A DNA stretch of 64,000 nt, from contig SKGS01000044.1 in assembly GCA_007117355.1 (NCBI GenBank), positions 25,527-89,526 of the forward strand. Reading direction: 5' to 3'. The notes under the pieces are model-generated. The model did no database searches, had not been told where the DNA came from, and worked only from the letters and a program-made list of their open reading frames with translations. Each line of letters begins with the position of its first letter. Position 1 is the stretch's first letter. The translations under genes were made by a program, and so were the position numbers. Shown here piece by piece: positions 56,894 to 64,000 of this stretch. Source of the stretch: Lishizhenia sp. GTDB taxonomy: Bacteria > Bacteroidota > Bacteroidia > Flavobacteriales_D > Crocinitomicaceae.

Positions 56894-56907
56894 TATAAGA
56901 CAAGCCA

Positions 56908-58206
56908 TCACTTCTTATTTCTATACTTTTCATATAACTCATGCTGATGGTGCTTAATTGCTGCAAACTTTCCATCTACTAGAATCAAAGTAACATCGTG
57001 CGTTCGCATATCTAAAGCATCTCCTTTGCTTACAAAAAGTGTAGCCTTTTTACCAACCTCAATACTTCCATATTTTTTTTCAACTCCGATGATTTCTGCA
57101 GCGTTGAGTGTTACAGATTGAACAGCCTGTTCTTCTGTTAAACCATAAGCTCTTGCTGTCCCAGCTAAAAAAGGAATGTTTCTAGACTGCATTGCCTCCA
57201 TATCTCCAGCATTTTCAAGACAAAACTTTACGCCGCCATCTTGAAGCAATTTTGGAAGTCTATACACCAAATCCATTGGGTCGTCTTCGCTATCGGGAAG
57301 TCTATGGAGACGGGTTAGCATAACAGGGATTTCTCCATCACGAAGTAACTCTGTGATTTTGTAACTGTCATATCCTCCAACGATTACAGGGAATTTAAAT
57401 TTAAATTCTTGTACCAACGAAACAACGTCTAGTAATTGACGTAGTTCATTAGCGTGAAAATAAATTCTTTGACGGCCTTCAAAAACACCTTTCATTGCCT
57501 CGTATCTTGGGTCAAAAACGGCTTTACTTCCTTGCTCTTGGTATGCTGCCGCTGCGTGCAGAAAAGACACTAAAGCATGTTTTTCTTCTATGTATTTTTT
57601 ATTAGGTGTTTTTGGTTTTGGCTCTGCCCACCAACCGCCTCCTTGCATTGTTTTTGGCCAGTTGACATGTATTCCTTCATCTTTTTTAACCACTGCATCT
57701 TCCCAATTGTAGCCATCTAAGTGCATTAAGGATGAGGTTCCAGAAATCACACCACCCCTAGGAGTGGCTTGAGCGAATAATACCCCATTACTGCGCACGG
57801 TTGAAATAATCCGCGACTCAACATTAAATGCAATCAAAGAGCGTATGTGTGGGTTGTATTCTCCAACTTCTTTAAAGTCAACTGTTGCACGAACTGCATC
57901 TATTTCTGTTAAACCAAGCGTGGAGTTCATAGCGAAAAACCCGGGATAAAGGTGCTGGTTGGAAAGCTCAATTATTGTATCCCATTCTGCTGCTTCAACG
58001 GGATAGGTTAGCGCATTTTTAACCAAGGTGATTTCTCCGTTTTCTATACCAACCAAACCTTGCTCAATAACTGTTCCGTCGCCAACATGCACTTTCGCTT
58101 TAGTGATTAGAATTTTTTGACCCCAACTTGCAGTTGAAAGGAGAAAAATCCAGCCAATAAGAACTAAAATCGCTTTAATACTGTATGTTTTATTATTCTT
58201 CTCCAT
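56908..58206 (-). CDS. Amidohydrolase-family exoprotein lacking the HxH motif
   Basis: 432 residues from the ATG at 58206 (a GTG at 58224 would add 6 residues). Signal peptide (about 1-30). The amidohydrolase fold is recognisable from the N-terminal strand KILITKAKVHVGDG and the C-terminal VTLNAAEIIGVEKKYGSIEVGKKATLFV. The position of the HxH metal motif reads YPGFFAMNSTLG, with no His pair, so a canonical binuclear metal centre is absent and this module is probably inactive or has another role. Starts 14 bases inside the end of the upstream amidohydrolase gene, so the two are co-transcribed. Confidence 0.85.
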   Translation of the reverse strand: MEKNNKTYSIKAILVLIGWIFLLSTASWGQKILITKAKVHVGDGTVIEQGLVGIENGEITLVKNALTYPVEAAEWDTIIELSNQHLYPGFFAMNSTLGLTEIDAVRATVDFKEVGEYNPHIRSLIAFNVESRIISTVRSNGVLFAQATPRGGVISGTSSLMHLDGYNWEDAVVKKDEGIHVNWPKTMQGGGWWAEPKPKTPNKKYIEEKHALVSFLHAAAAYQEQGSKAVFDPRYEAMKGVFEGRQRIYFHANELRQLLDVVSLVQEFKFKFPVIVGGYDSYKITELLRDGEIPVMLTRLHRLPDSEDDPMDLVYRLPKLLQDGGVKFCLENAGDMEAMQSRNIPFLAGTARAYGLTEEQAVQSVTLNAAEIIGVEKKYGSIEVGKKATLFVSKGDALDMRTHDVTLILVDGKFAAIKHHQHELYEKYRNKK

Positions 58207-61200
58207 GTTCTCCAATTGTATCACAATGCCAGTGTTTTTCTTCTTTTTTTATGAAAGGTTTACTAGGGTTTCCTTTTTTGTTGTCTTCTAACATTTTGGC
58301 AATTATTCTAGCTCTTTCCGATTGGTTTCGAGATTGTGCTCGTTGGTCGTCTTTGTAATTATATACCAACTCGCCATCAATAAACACAGAAACTACTTTA
58401 GCGTGAATCGATAGTGGGTTATCTGTCCAAATTACGACATCAGCGTCTTTGCCAACTTTTAAACTACCCATTCTATCGTCTAAATGTAATAGTTTTGCTG
58501 GGTTGAGCGTTATCATTTTCCAAGCATCTTCTTGACTCATTCCACCGTATTTAACCGATTTGGCAGCTTCTTGATTTAGTCTTCTTCCCATTTCTGCATC
58601 ATCGGAATTGATAGCAACTAAAACGCCTCTTTCCTTTAGTAAGGAAGCATTAAAAGGGATAGCATCATTCACTTCAAATTTGTAGCCCCACCAATCTGCG
58701 AAAGTACTAGCTCCTGCGCCATGTTCACGCATTTGGTCTGCCAACTTATATCCTTCCAAAATATGGGTGAATGTGTTGACAACGAAACCTAAAGAGTCCG
58801 CAACGTGCATGAGCATATTTATTTCACTTTGTACATAAGAATGACAAGTTATAAATCGTTCTTTGTCTAAAATTTCAACCAGTGCTTCGAGTTCTAAATT
58901 TCTAGCAGGCGGAAGTGTAGAAGGCTTATTTTTTCTGCTTGAATCTTGTGTTAAATTATACTTTTCCCATGCAGATTTATATTCCTTTGCTCTTCTAAAG
59001 TCATTGTAGAATAGTTGCTCTACTCCCATGCGTGTTTGCGGAAAGCGTACCTTTTGGAAGTCTCCCCAGTTAGCTTGTTTTACATTTTCCCCTAAAGCAA
59101 ACTTGATGAATTTTGGAGCGTTTGGAATTAGCATTTCTAGCGGAGAGTATCCCCACTTTAATTTAACTAAAGCGGATTGACCGCCAATAGCATTTGCCGA
59201 ACCATGAAGCAACTGAGCAACAGTAACCCCTCCGCTTAATTGTCGATAGATGTTAATGTCGTCATTTCTTACAACGTCACCAATTCTTACTTCTGCTGAG
59301 TTGGATTGACCAGCCTCATTTACCCCTTTACTAATTGCAATGTGGGAGTGTTCGTCGATTATTCCACTTGTGATATGAAGACCTTTAGCATCAATTTCTA
59401 TTGCATCGCCAGGAATTAAATAATTGCCTGTACCTACGAATTGTATCTTGCCATTTTGTAAAATCACCGTTCCTTCTTTGATGATTCCTTGTTCTTCATT
59501 CGTCCAAACGGTGGCATTTCGGAGTACATACATTTTTTTCTCTGGAAGCTGCTCGAAACCATAGGCCATGTTTGGAAACCAAGTCTTTACAGTTTCAATA
59601 GAATCGATTTCTAAACGTTTTCCAACCGTTTTTTCGTTGTGTTTTTTGTTTTTTATTGCCGCCCACTTTACCCAAGAGCCATCTGCAACAAATCCTTGCC
59701 CTTCCATTATTCCAAGTTTCTCGTTGTATTTACCTTGAAGGGTGAGCGGTCCTTTATTTTCTCCTTTTGATAAAAGGGCAAACAACTGAATAGAGTTGCC
59801 TTCCAACGAAACAGAAAGCTTTACGAAAGAACTATCTTTTGTGTTCGTTGAGTCTGCCTTGGTAATTTCTTTATAATAAAGTTTTCCTGATGGTTTATTT
59901 CGCTTTCCATCAATAACTATCGGGTAGGTATGAACTCCATTAATGGTAAGGTTAAATGTTCCTCTAAAGTCAGCGTCGGGTGTTGGAACAAATACCTCTT
60001 GTTTTCCTTTAGTCCATGCTTCTTCTAAGGTAGCGTCAGTAAATACAAACGGGTCCAAATCAAAAACGGAAAACGATGCAATCATTCCTTCTTCTAGCGT
60101 TCCAAGCTGATTGGAAAGATTAAACAATTTAGCTGGAGTAGTAGTTAGCGCAGCGATGGCATCTTTTGGAGAAAGTCCTCTTTCCATTGCAGCATGAAGG
60201 TTTTTCCAAAATTCTTCGGCTTTCTTAATACCTTTTGAAGTAATAGCGACAGGGATTCTTTTTTTGTTTAGATAATACAAATTGGAAGGCGCTTGTTCCC
60301 AATGTTTCAGGTCTCTTAATGGGATTTGCCGAGCAACAAATGGGTCTTTCACATCATAAGCCTCTGGAAAAGTTATTGGAACAACCAGCGGAAATTTATA
60401 TTCAGAAAACTGTTTTATGCTTAAATATTCATTCCCTGCTCCAATTGCGATTAAAGGAAAGTTAAATTCTTTACTTATTTCATTTGCTCGTAAAATCTCA
60501 AGGTGATGGTCAACATCAAAAATAATTGGATAACTTCGTTTGTTATTCAGCGCTTTAAGCGAAATATTTGTAGGAAGCTGACTTTCATATTTACTGTAGT
60601 AATCAGCGTCATAAAGCGTTTGTCTAATCAATGCAATTGCACCCATTTGAGAAGAAGGGTAAGTTTGTTTAGAGCTGCCTTTTTTAAAGGAAAAGAACAA
60701 TCCGCTTTCATCAGCTATTACGGCTTTTCTAGGGTCTTTTTCGCCTAATACTATTGTTGCTCCTGAACCACGAATAATTCCATCTTGTGGATGAGTTATC
60801 GCAAAACCAAAACCCATTTCACGCAGCTTTTTAGTTTCTTTTTCATCGGTTTTATATAATTCAGCTGCACTAACTTCTGGTTTTATTGCTTCATTCCAAT
60901 AAAACGGACCTTCTTTAGAACTTTCCAATTGTGGAACAGGAGTCCAAGGTTTTTTAACTGTTTCAGGCAACCCAATAGACGAATAGCTTTCTATAAATGC
61001 AGGAACGATAGTTTTACCATCTAAATCATGAACTACCGCACCTTTTGGAATGTTTACCATAGCTCCAACCGATTTTACTTTTCCATTTTCGATGAGAAGC
61101 ACGCCTTTTTCAATGATTTTTTCTGGTGAAACAATGATTTTGGCATTTTTTAAAGCCACCAAACGAGGTAAGGATGGTTCGGGTCCATTAGAAGGAACTG

Positions 61201-61267
61201 GAACCTGCGCAAAAAAATGTATAATTGAGAAAAAAACTAGTAAAATCGTTAGCTTTATAGAATGCAT
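58193..61267 (-). CDS. Two-module amidohydrolase-family exoprotein, second module active-site complete
   Basis: 1024 residues. Signal peptide (1-20). Two amidohydrolase modules: the first (about 36-420) has lost its HxH motif (IVPAFIESYSSIGL) and looks inactive. A beta-rich linker (about 430-570) follows. The second (about 578-985) has DEHSHIA for HxH, CHSYVQ and THILEG for the following His residues and NSDDAE for the catalytic Asp, then the family's C-terminal NPAKLLHLDDRMGSLKVGKDADVV. C-terminal tail ends KHWHCDTIGEHGEE, which is His-rich. A secreted imidazolonepropionase- or dipeptidase-like hydrolase is likely; the substrate is unknown. Operon with the following amidohydrolase. Confidence 0.88.
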   Translation of the reverse strand: MHSIKLTILLVFFSIIHFFAQVPVPSNGPEPSLPRLVALKNAKIIVSPEKIIEKGVLLIENGKVKSVGAMVNIPKGAVVHDLDGKTIVPAFIESYSSIGLPETVKKPWTPVPQLESSKEGPFYWNEAIKPEVSAAELYKTDEKETKKLREMGFGFAITHPQDGIIRGSGATIVLGEKDPRKAVIADESGLFFSFKKGSSKQTYPSSQMGAIALIRQTLYDADYYSKYESQLPTNISLKALNNKRSYPIIFDVDHHLEILRANEISKEFNFPLIAIGAGNEYLSIKQFSEYKFPLVVPITFPEAYDVKDPFVARQIPLRDLKHWEQAPSNLYYLNKKRIPVAITSKGIKKAEEFWKNLHAAMERGLSPKDAIAALTTTPAKLFNLSNQLGTLEEGMIASFSVFDLDPFVFTDATLEEAWTKGKQEVFVPTPDADFRGTFNLTINGVHTYPIVIDGKRNKPSGKLYYKEITKADSTNTKDSSFVKLSVSLEGNSIQLFALLSKGENKGPLTLQGKYNEKLGIMEGQGFVADGSWVKWAAIKNKKHNEKTVGKRLEIDSIETVKTWFPNMAYGFEQLPEKKMYVLRNATVWTNEEQGIIKEGTVILQNGKIQFVGTGNYLIPGDAIEIDAKGLHITSGIIDEHSHIAISKGVNEAGQSNSAEVRIGDVVRNDDINIYRQLSGGVTVAQLLHGSANAIGGQSALVKLKWGYSPLEMLIPNAPKFIKFALGENVKQANWGDFQKVRFPQTRMGVEQLFYNDFRRAKEYKSAWEKYNLTQDSSRKNKPSTLPPARNLELEALVEILDKERFITCHSYVQSEINMLMHVADSLGFVVNTFTHILEGYKLADQMREHGAGASTFADWWGYKFEVNDAIPFNASLLKERGVLVAINSDDAEMGRRLNQEAAKSVKYGGMSQEDAWKMITLNPAKLLHLDDRMGSLKVGKDADVVIWTDNPLSIHAKVVSVFIDGELVYNYKDDQRAQSRNQSERARIIAKMLEDNKKGNPSKPFIKKEEKHWHCDTIGEHGEE

Positions 61268-61367
61268 TAATTTTATTTTGGGTCGAAATTAAGAAAATTT
61301 AAAGTGAAAATTCACCGTAAGCTTTGTTCGAAGATATTTTAGAACAATTCTTGCAATTTTTTGGACC

Positions 61368-61688
61368 TTATTCTTTTACAAAACCGTATTGCAAAAGTAC
61401 ATCTTGTTCATCTTTGTGCACTTGAGCACGAATTGCATTTCCTGTTAAACAGGCACAAGCTAAGCAGTCTTGTGCAGAACCCACTTTTTCAATTTTAATA
61501 TCACGTATGGTTACGCCTAAATCAAAGAAAAAATTTTCGATTGCTAAGAAAAGCTGTTGATCTGATTCATGTTCTCCCCAAGGGTCAGCACATTGCGTTT
61601 GTGGATAATCTAGCCAAACTAAATTTCTTTTTTCGCAAGCGGGTAAGATGAGTAGAGTTAATAGTGCAAAAAGTAAAAGCTTTTTCAT
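61368..61688 (-). CDS. Small lipoprotein with a Cys-rich segment
   Basis: 106 residues. Lipoprotein signal with lipobox LPAC at residue 18. The mature part ends with QDCLACACLTGNAIRAQVHKD, in which three cysteines fall within six residues, a pattern seen in small Bacteroidota lipoproteins of unknown function. It could bind metal. Single gene; no operon partner. Confidence 0.7.
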   Translation of the reverse strand: MKKLLLFALLTLLILPACEKRNLVWLDYPQTQCADPWGEHESDQQLFLAIENFFFDLGVTIRDIKIEKVGSAQDCLACACLTGNAIRAQVHKDEQDVLLQYGFVKE

Positions 61689-61815
61689 CGTTAATTTAAA
61701 TTTACAACAACAATTTTACAACAAAGAAATGAGAAAGCAAAGGTTCAGAACGGAATATTCGATGTGTTGTCAAAATTTTAAAGATGGTTTTATGTTATCC
61801 CTATTGTTAGACAAC

Positions 61816-62778
61816 TTATAATACCTTCGAAAAAACAGCATTTAAGATGAGTACTGGTAATAACAAGGTAATTATTAGCAACAGAAAAGTATAGGCACCA
61901 TCAGCAAAAGAAGGTGCTGGACGCTGTATCACTGGTTCTCGTTTCATTTTTGCTAAAAACGCTTTCCTCATATACTTCTGAATAAGTAGAAATATAAATG
62001 GCAACATTAAAGATATGTAGAACGCACGGTTGTTTATAACGTAGAGAATTCCCATACTCGAAAGAATTAACATAAATCCAAAACTAAAAATGAGGGAATA
62101 CCATTGCTGCTTACTATTTTGTAACATTTTATAATCAGCAAATAACCATAGATAAATAATAAATGCTAAAAATGCCCCAAATCTTTCTGTAGTTTGATTA
62201 TCGGTAGTAAATAATACCAATAAACTTACCAAAGCAAAACTCCAAAGGAATTTAAAACGACTCAAAGAAAAACCAACAGCTTGATTTTTCATTTTTTGAG
62301 CCTTGGTATTTTGTTTTACCTTTATTACCTCAGAATTAGTAAGTTCAACAGGTTCGTATTTGGAATACGGAGTTGTTTTATCTTGCTTTGTAATCCTTCC
62401 TCCAAAATCAACTTTAAAGGTTTGGTTGTCGCTAGTTGTTACAAAAACATTATCAAACTCTTTACAATCAGGCGATATAAAAACCATTAATTTTTTATTT
62501 ATCAAAGCCTTGAAATGTTGTTCAACACAATAACCACGAATGTTAACCTGGTAATTTATTCCCTCGGGAAAATGAAGGTAGTTTACCAAAAAATAAAACA
62601 AAAACTCTGGTAAAGGTTTGTTGATACGAATTAATTGCTTGTTATTTTTAAGTTCAAATATTTCGAAACTGTATGTGGTGTCTAATCGCTCTTGATAGAG
62701 ACTGATCCAATTTTCAAGTGCAGTTTTTACTTTTTCATAAGGCGCACCATCTAAAACCACAAAATCTTTATGTTGCAT
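61816..62778 (-). CDS. Membrane protein of unknown function
   Basis: 320 residues. Residues 1-165 are soluble and mixed alpha/beta (MQHKDFVVLDGAPYEKVKTALENW). Five hydrophobic segments then follow (about 175-190, 195-213, 224-240, 245-262 and 293-316). No motif recognised. It begins 8 bases after the lipoprotein gene at 62787-63119 and the two are probably co-transcribed. Confidence 0.65.
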   Translation of the reverse strand: MQHKDFVVLDGAPYEKVKTALENWISLYQERLDTTYSFEIFELKNNKQLIRINKPLPEFLFYFLVNYLHFPEGINYQVNIRGYCVEQHFKALINKKLMVFISPDCKEFDNVFVTTSDNQTFKVDFGGRITKQDKTTPYSKYEPVELTNSEVIKVKQNTKAQKMKNQAVGFSLSRFKFLWSFALVSLLVLFTTDNQTTERFGAFLAFIIYLWLFADYKMLQNSKQQWYSLIFSFGFMLILSSMGILYVINNRAFYISLMLPFIFLLIQKYMRKAFLAKMKREPVIQRPAPSFADGAYTFLLLIITLLLPVLILNAVFSKVL

Positions 62779-62786
62779 TAATCCAA

Positions 62787-63119
62787 TTACTCTGGTATAA
62801 TCCCGCTAATGGAAATTAATTCGAAAGAAATTGAAGTTGCCTTTGAATCGAAAACCTCATCGTTTAGTTTCACTTCAATACTTGCGCTTCCAATAGGTGC
62901 TGTTACCATCGCTGTTAAATAAATTTGACTACCGATGTTGCCACGAAATGATTTATTCCAAGAACCAGAAACACTTTCTGTAGTGACTAATCCTCCGTTC
63001 ATAGAATAACTTACTTCACAACCCCCGTTACATTGAACCCGATACCGCACGGTAGGGTTATCTCCTTTATTGCAAGCGAATAAAAGCGGAAGTAATAAAA
63101 CGAACAACAGGTTTTTCAT
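62787..63119 (-). CDS. Small lipoprotein of unknown function
   Basis: 110 residues with lipobox LFAC at residue 16. The mature part is a short beta-rich domain with two close cysteines (CNGGC), as in small Ig-like or MmpS-like beta domains (VSYSMNGG ... SIEVKLNDEVF). It starts the two-gene minus-strand unit that includes the downstream membrane protein. Function unknown. Confidence 0.65.
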   Translation of the reverse strand: MKNLLFVLLLPLLFACNKGDNPTVRYRVQCNGGCEVSYSMNGGLVTTESVSGSWNKSFRGNIGSQIYLTAMVTAPIGSASIEVKLNDEVFDSKATSISFELISISGIIPE

Positions 63120-63274
63120 AGTGTCATTTTTAGGGTTTACTAATTAAGGTTTAGTAAATATATGAAATTTTGATGTGAATTTCACTTTCTATTGGATTTT
63201 ATGATTTTTATTCTGGTATATATAGTTTTTATTCTGTGTGAAATTCTTCACGAAGATATCGTCTAACGGTTAGC

Positions 63275-63382
63275 GGCTATGGCTAGTGCGGGATTCCAAG
63301 GCACTTACTTATCCGATTGGCAGTTAGTTTATTTTGTGTAATTACTTTCATTTTAGCTCTTTAGCCCGCATTAGCTATAGCC
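63275..63382. repeat. Long imperfect inverted repeat (MITE-like or attC-like)
   Basis: GGCTATGGCTAGTGCGGG at 63275-63292 and CCCGCATTAGCTATAGCC at 63365-63382 form an 18-bp inverted repeat with two mismatches around a 72-base loop. On the left it is preceded by GTCTAAC (matching the RYYYAAC box of integron attC sites), and the right arm is followed by GAT then GTT. The right side does not give a full GTTRRRY box. It may instead be an intergenic MITE-like repeat of this lineage. No other copy was seen in the window. Confidence 0.5.
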
Positions 63383-63500
63383 GATGTTCAAGCGAAATTC
63401 TCCTATCGTCGAATCAGTTGATATCCCGTATTTTATACTCAATATCATGGGTTAAATTTAGCATAAAGTTTACTTTCACGGCTCATTTTAAATCAAATAA

Positions 63501-63834
63501 CATGAAAAAAAAGTAGAAGAACACACCACGGTGAGTGTGTTGAGTGATGAAGCTGTTGCGGGACTTTTGCAGCTGGAAAGAATAATGATAGCTGGGAAAT
63601 TACAAACGAAAGGAACGTTTAAAAGCCATTTTAGCGTTGTTTGATGTGCCTGAACATCCTGAAAAACGCAATGTCCCCACCAGTATTGCCAATTTATGTC
63701 GTTTTGGTAGTTCGCAAGTGATCTGCCCAAAATGCAAAAAAGGAAAACTTATTTTGCTAGACGTTCTGTTGCCACGCCCTAGAGACGGACCCTCAAAAGC
63801 CATTGAAAAGCAGGGTTTTGGAGTTTTAAATTAA
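63501..63834 (+). pseudogene. Frameshifted remnant, probably an IS91-type transposase C-terminus
   Basis: Two fragments in different frames. The first (63501-63639) reads VEEHTTVSVLSDEAVAG then LLQLERI; the second (from 63592 in a +1 frame, ending at 63834) reads LGNYKRKERLKAILAL and ends with ICPKCKKGKLILLDVLLP followed by RPRDGP. The CPKCKKG zinc-binding end and the LGNYKRKERL block are, as I recall the family, typical of the C-termini of Bacteroidota IS91-type transposases. A TAA at 63498-63500 and the frameshift break it. No intact transposase is present. Confidence 0.5.
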
Positions 63835-64000
63835 AGATGCCGTTGTTTGCGAACAATAGGTACAGCCACAACTATGCTCAAAAACGACCGAAAACAACAG
63901 AAAATTGAATAATTTGAATAAAAAACGCATAAAAATGACGCAAAATGGATGGAATAATGACAAAATTGGTGAAAAAAGAAATTTACACGTACAACCATTG
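63835..64000. other. Intergenic tail, nothing recognised
   Basis: Beyond the transposase remnant, no open frame, hairpin or RNA gene was recognised. The bases 63120-63274 and 63383-63500 around the inverted repeat also hold no gene I can support. The region from 63120 to 64000 is the only stretch longer than 300 bases without an intact gene. Confidence 0.5.

Noticed and set aside
63263-63388. Calling the repeat a definite integron attC site
   Set aside because: The right-hand box does not match GTTRRRY, no integrase is in the window and only one copy was seen.
63334-63516. 60-residue frame through the inverted repeat
   Set aside because: It crosses the repeat arm and encodes a Ser/Ile-rich sequence without any feature, so it is not a gene.
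1-64000. tRNA, rRNA, riboswitch or prophage genes
   Set aside because: I looked for T-loop-like GTTCRANYC words, rRNA motifs and phage genes and found none I could support.

Overview
This window is about 64 kb of AT-rich DNA (roughly one third G+C by eye) from a member of the Bacteroidota, most likely a marine or freshwater Flavobacteriales lineage. The evidence is indirect but consistent. It contains type IX secretion (T9SS) cargo with both type A and type B C-terminal sorting domains, a PorP/SprF-family protein, SprB-type repeat adhesins, an OstA-like protein fused to a long Bacteroidota-type tail, a GLPGLI/DUF4412-like protein, frequent TAnnTTTG-type -7 promoter boxes, and few Shine-Dalgarno sequences. 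No rRNA, tRNA, CRISPR array or phage was seen.

Layout. 1-4.3 kb: a 5'-truncated secreted protein, a DUF2459 protein, a FAD-dependent oxidoreductase and a Tat-exported alkaline phosphatase. 4.3-9.9 kb: a LamG/SprB/PKD multidomain T9SS type B protein, a CAP-domain protein, a barrel-like protein and a membrane SGNH hydrolase. 10-17.9 kb: RNase R, a zinc-ribbon protein, GalE with a translationally coupled outer-membrane protein, small lipoproteins, an NlpC/P60 peptidase, and a redox-flavoured group (DUF2892, Crp/Fnr regulator, bacilliredoxin). 18.1-24.3 kb: one 2055-residue protein joining an outer-membrane-barrel-like N-terminus to about 15 Ig-like repeats. 25.1-29.7 kb: a packed four-gene operon (Fur-like regulator, STAS protein, PurA, OstA-like protein). 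29.8-34.2 kb: ferritin, then a 1298-residue receptor joining a beta-propeller, a transmembrane segment, an adenylate cyclase domain and an HD phosphohydrolase domain.

34.2-52.4 kb is the most striking region. It is an 18-kb minus-strand operon of six overlapping or near-abutting genes: a 2462-residue T9SS type A protein with 14 Ig-like repeats and an inserted RCC1 propeller, a small PsbP/Mog1-like secreted protein, two SprB-type adhesins with 12 repeats each and type B sorting domains, a PorP/SprF protein and a TPR-OmpA protein. It looks like a complete surface-adhesin export-and-anchoring module of the SprB/SprF type. Two multidomain surface proteins in the window carry an unrelated domain spliced into the same loop of a repeat, just before its conserved cysteine.

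52.6-63.1 kb holds small lipoproteins and membrane proteins of unknown function and a pair of amidohydrolase-family exoproteins, in which two of three amidohydrolase modules have lost the metal-binding HxH motif. The last 0.9 kb has no intact gene. It contains a long imperfect inverted repeat that resembles a MITE or attC site, and a frameshifted remnant that I read as an IS91-type transposase C-terminus.
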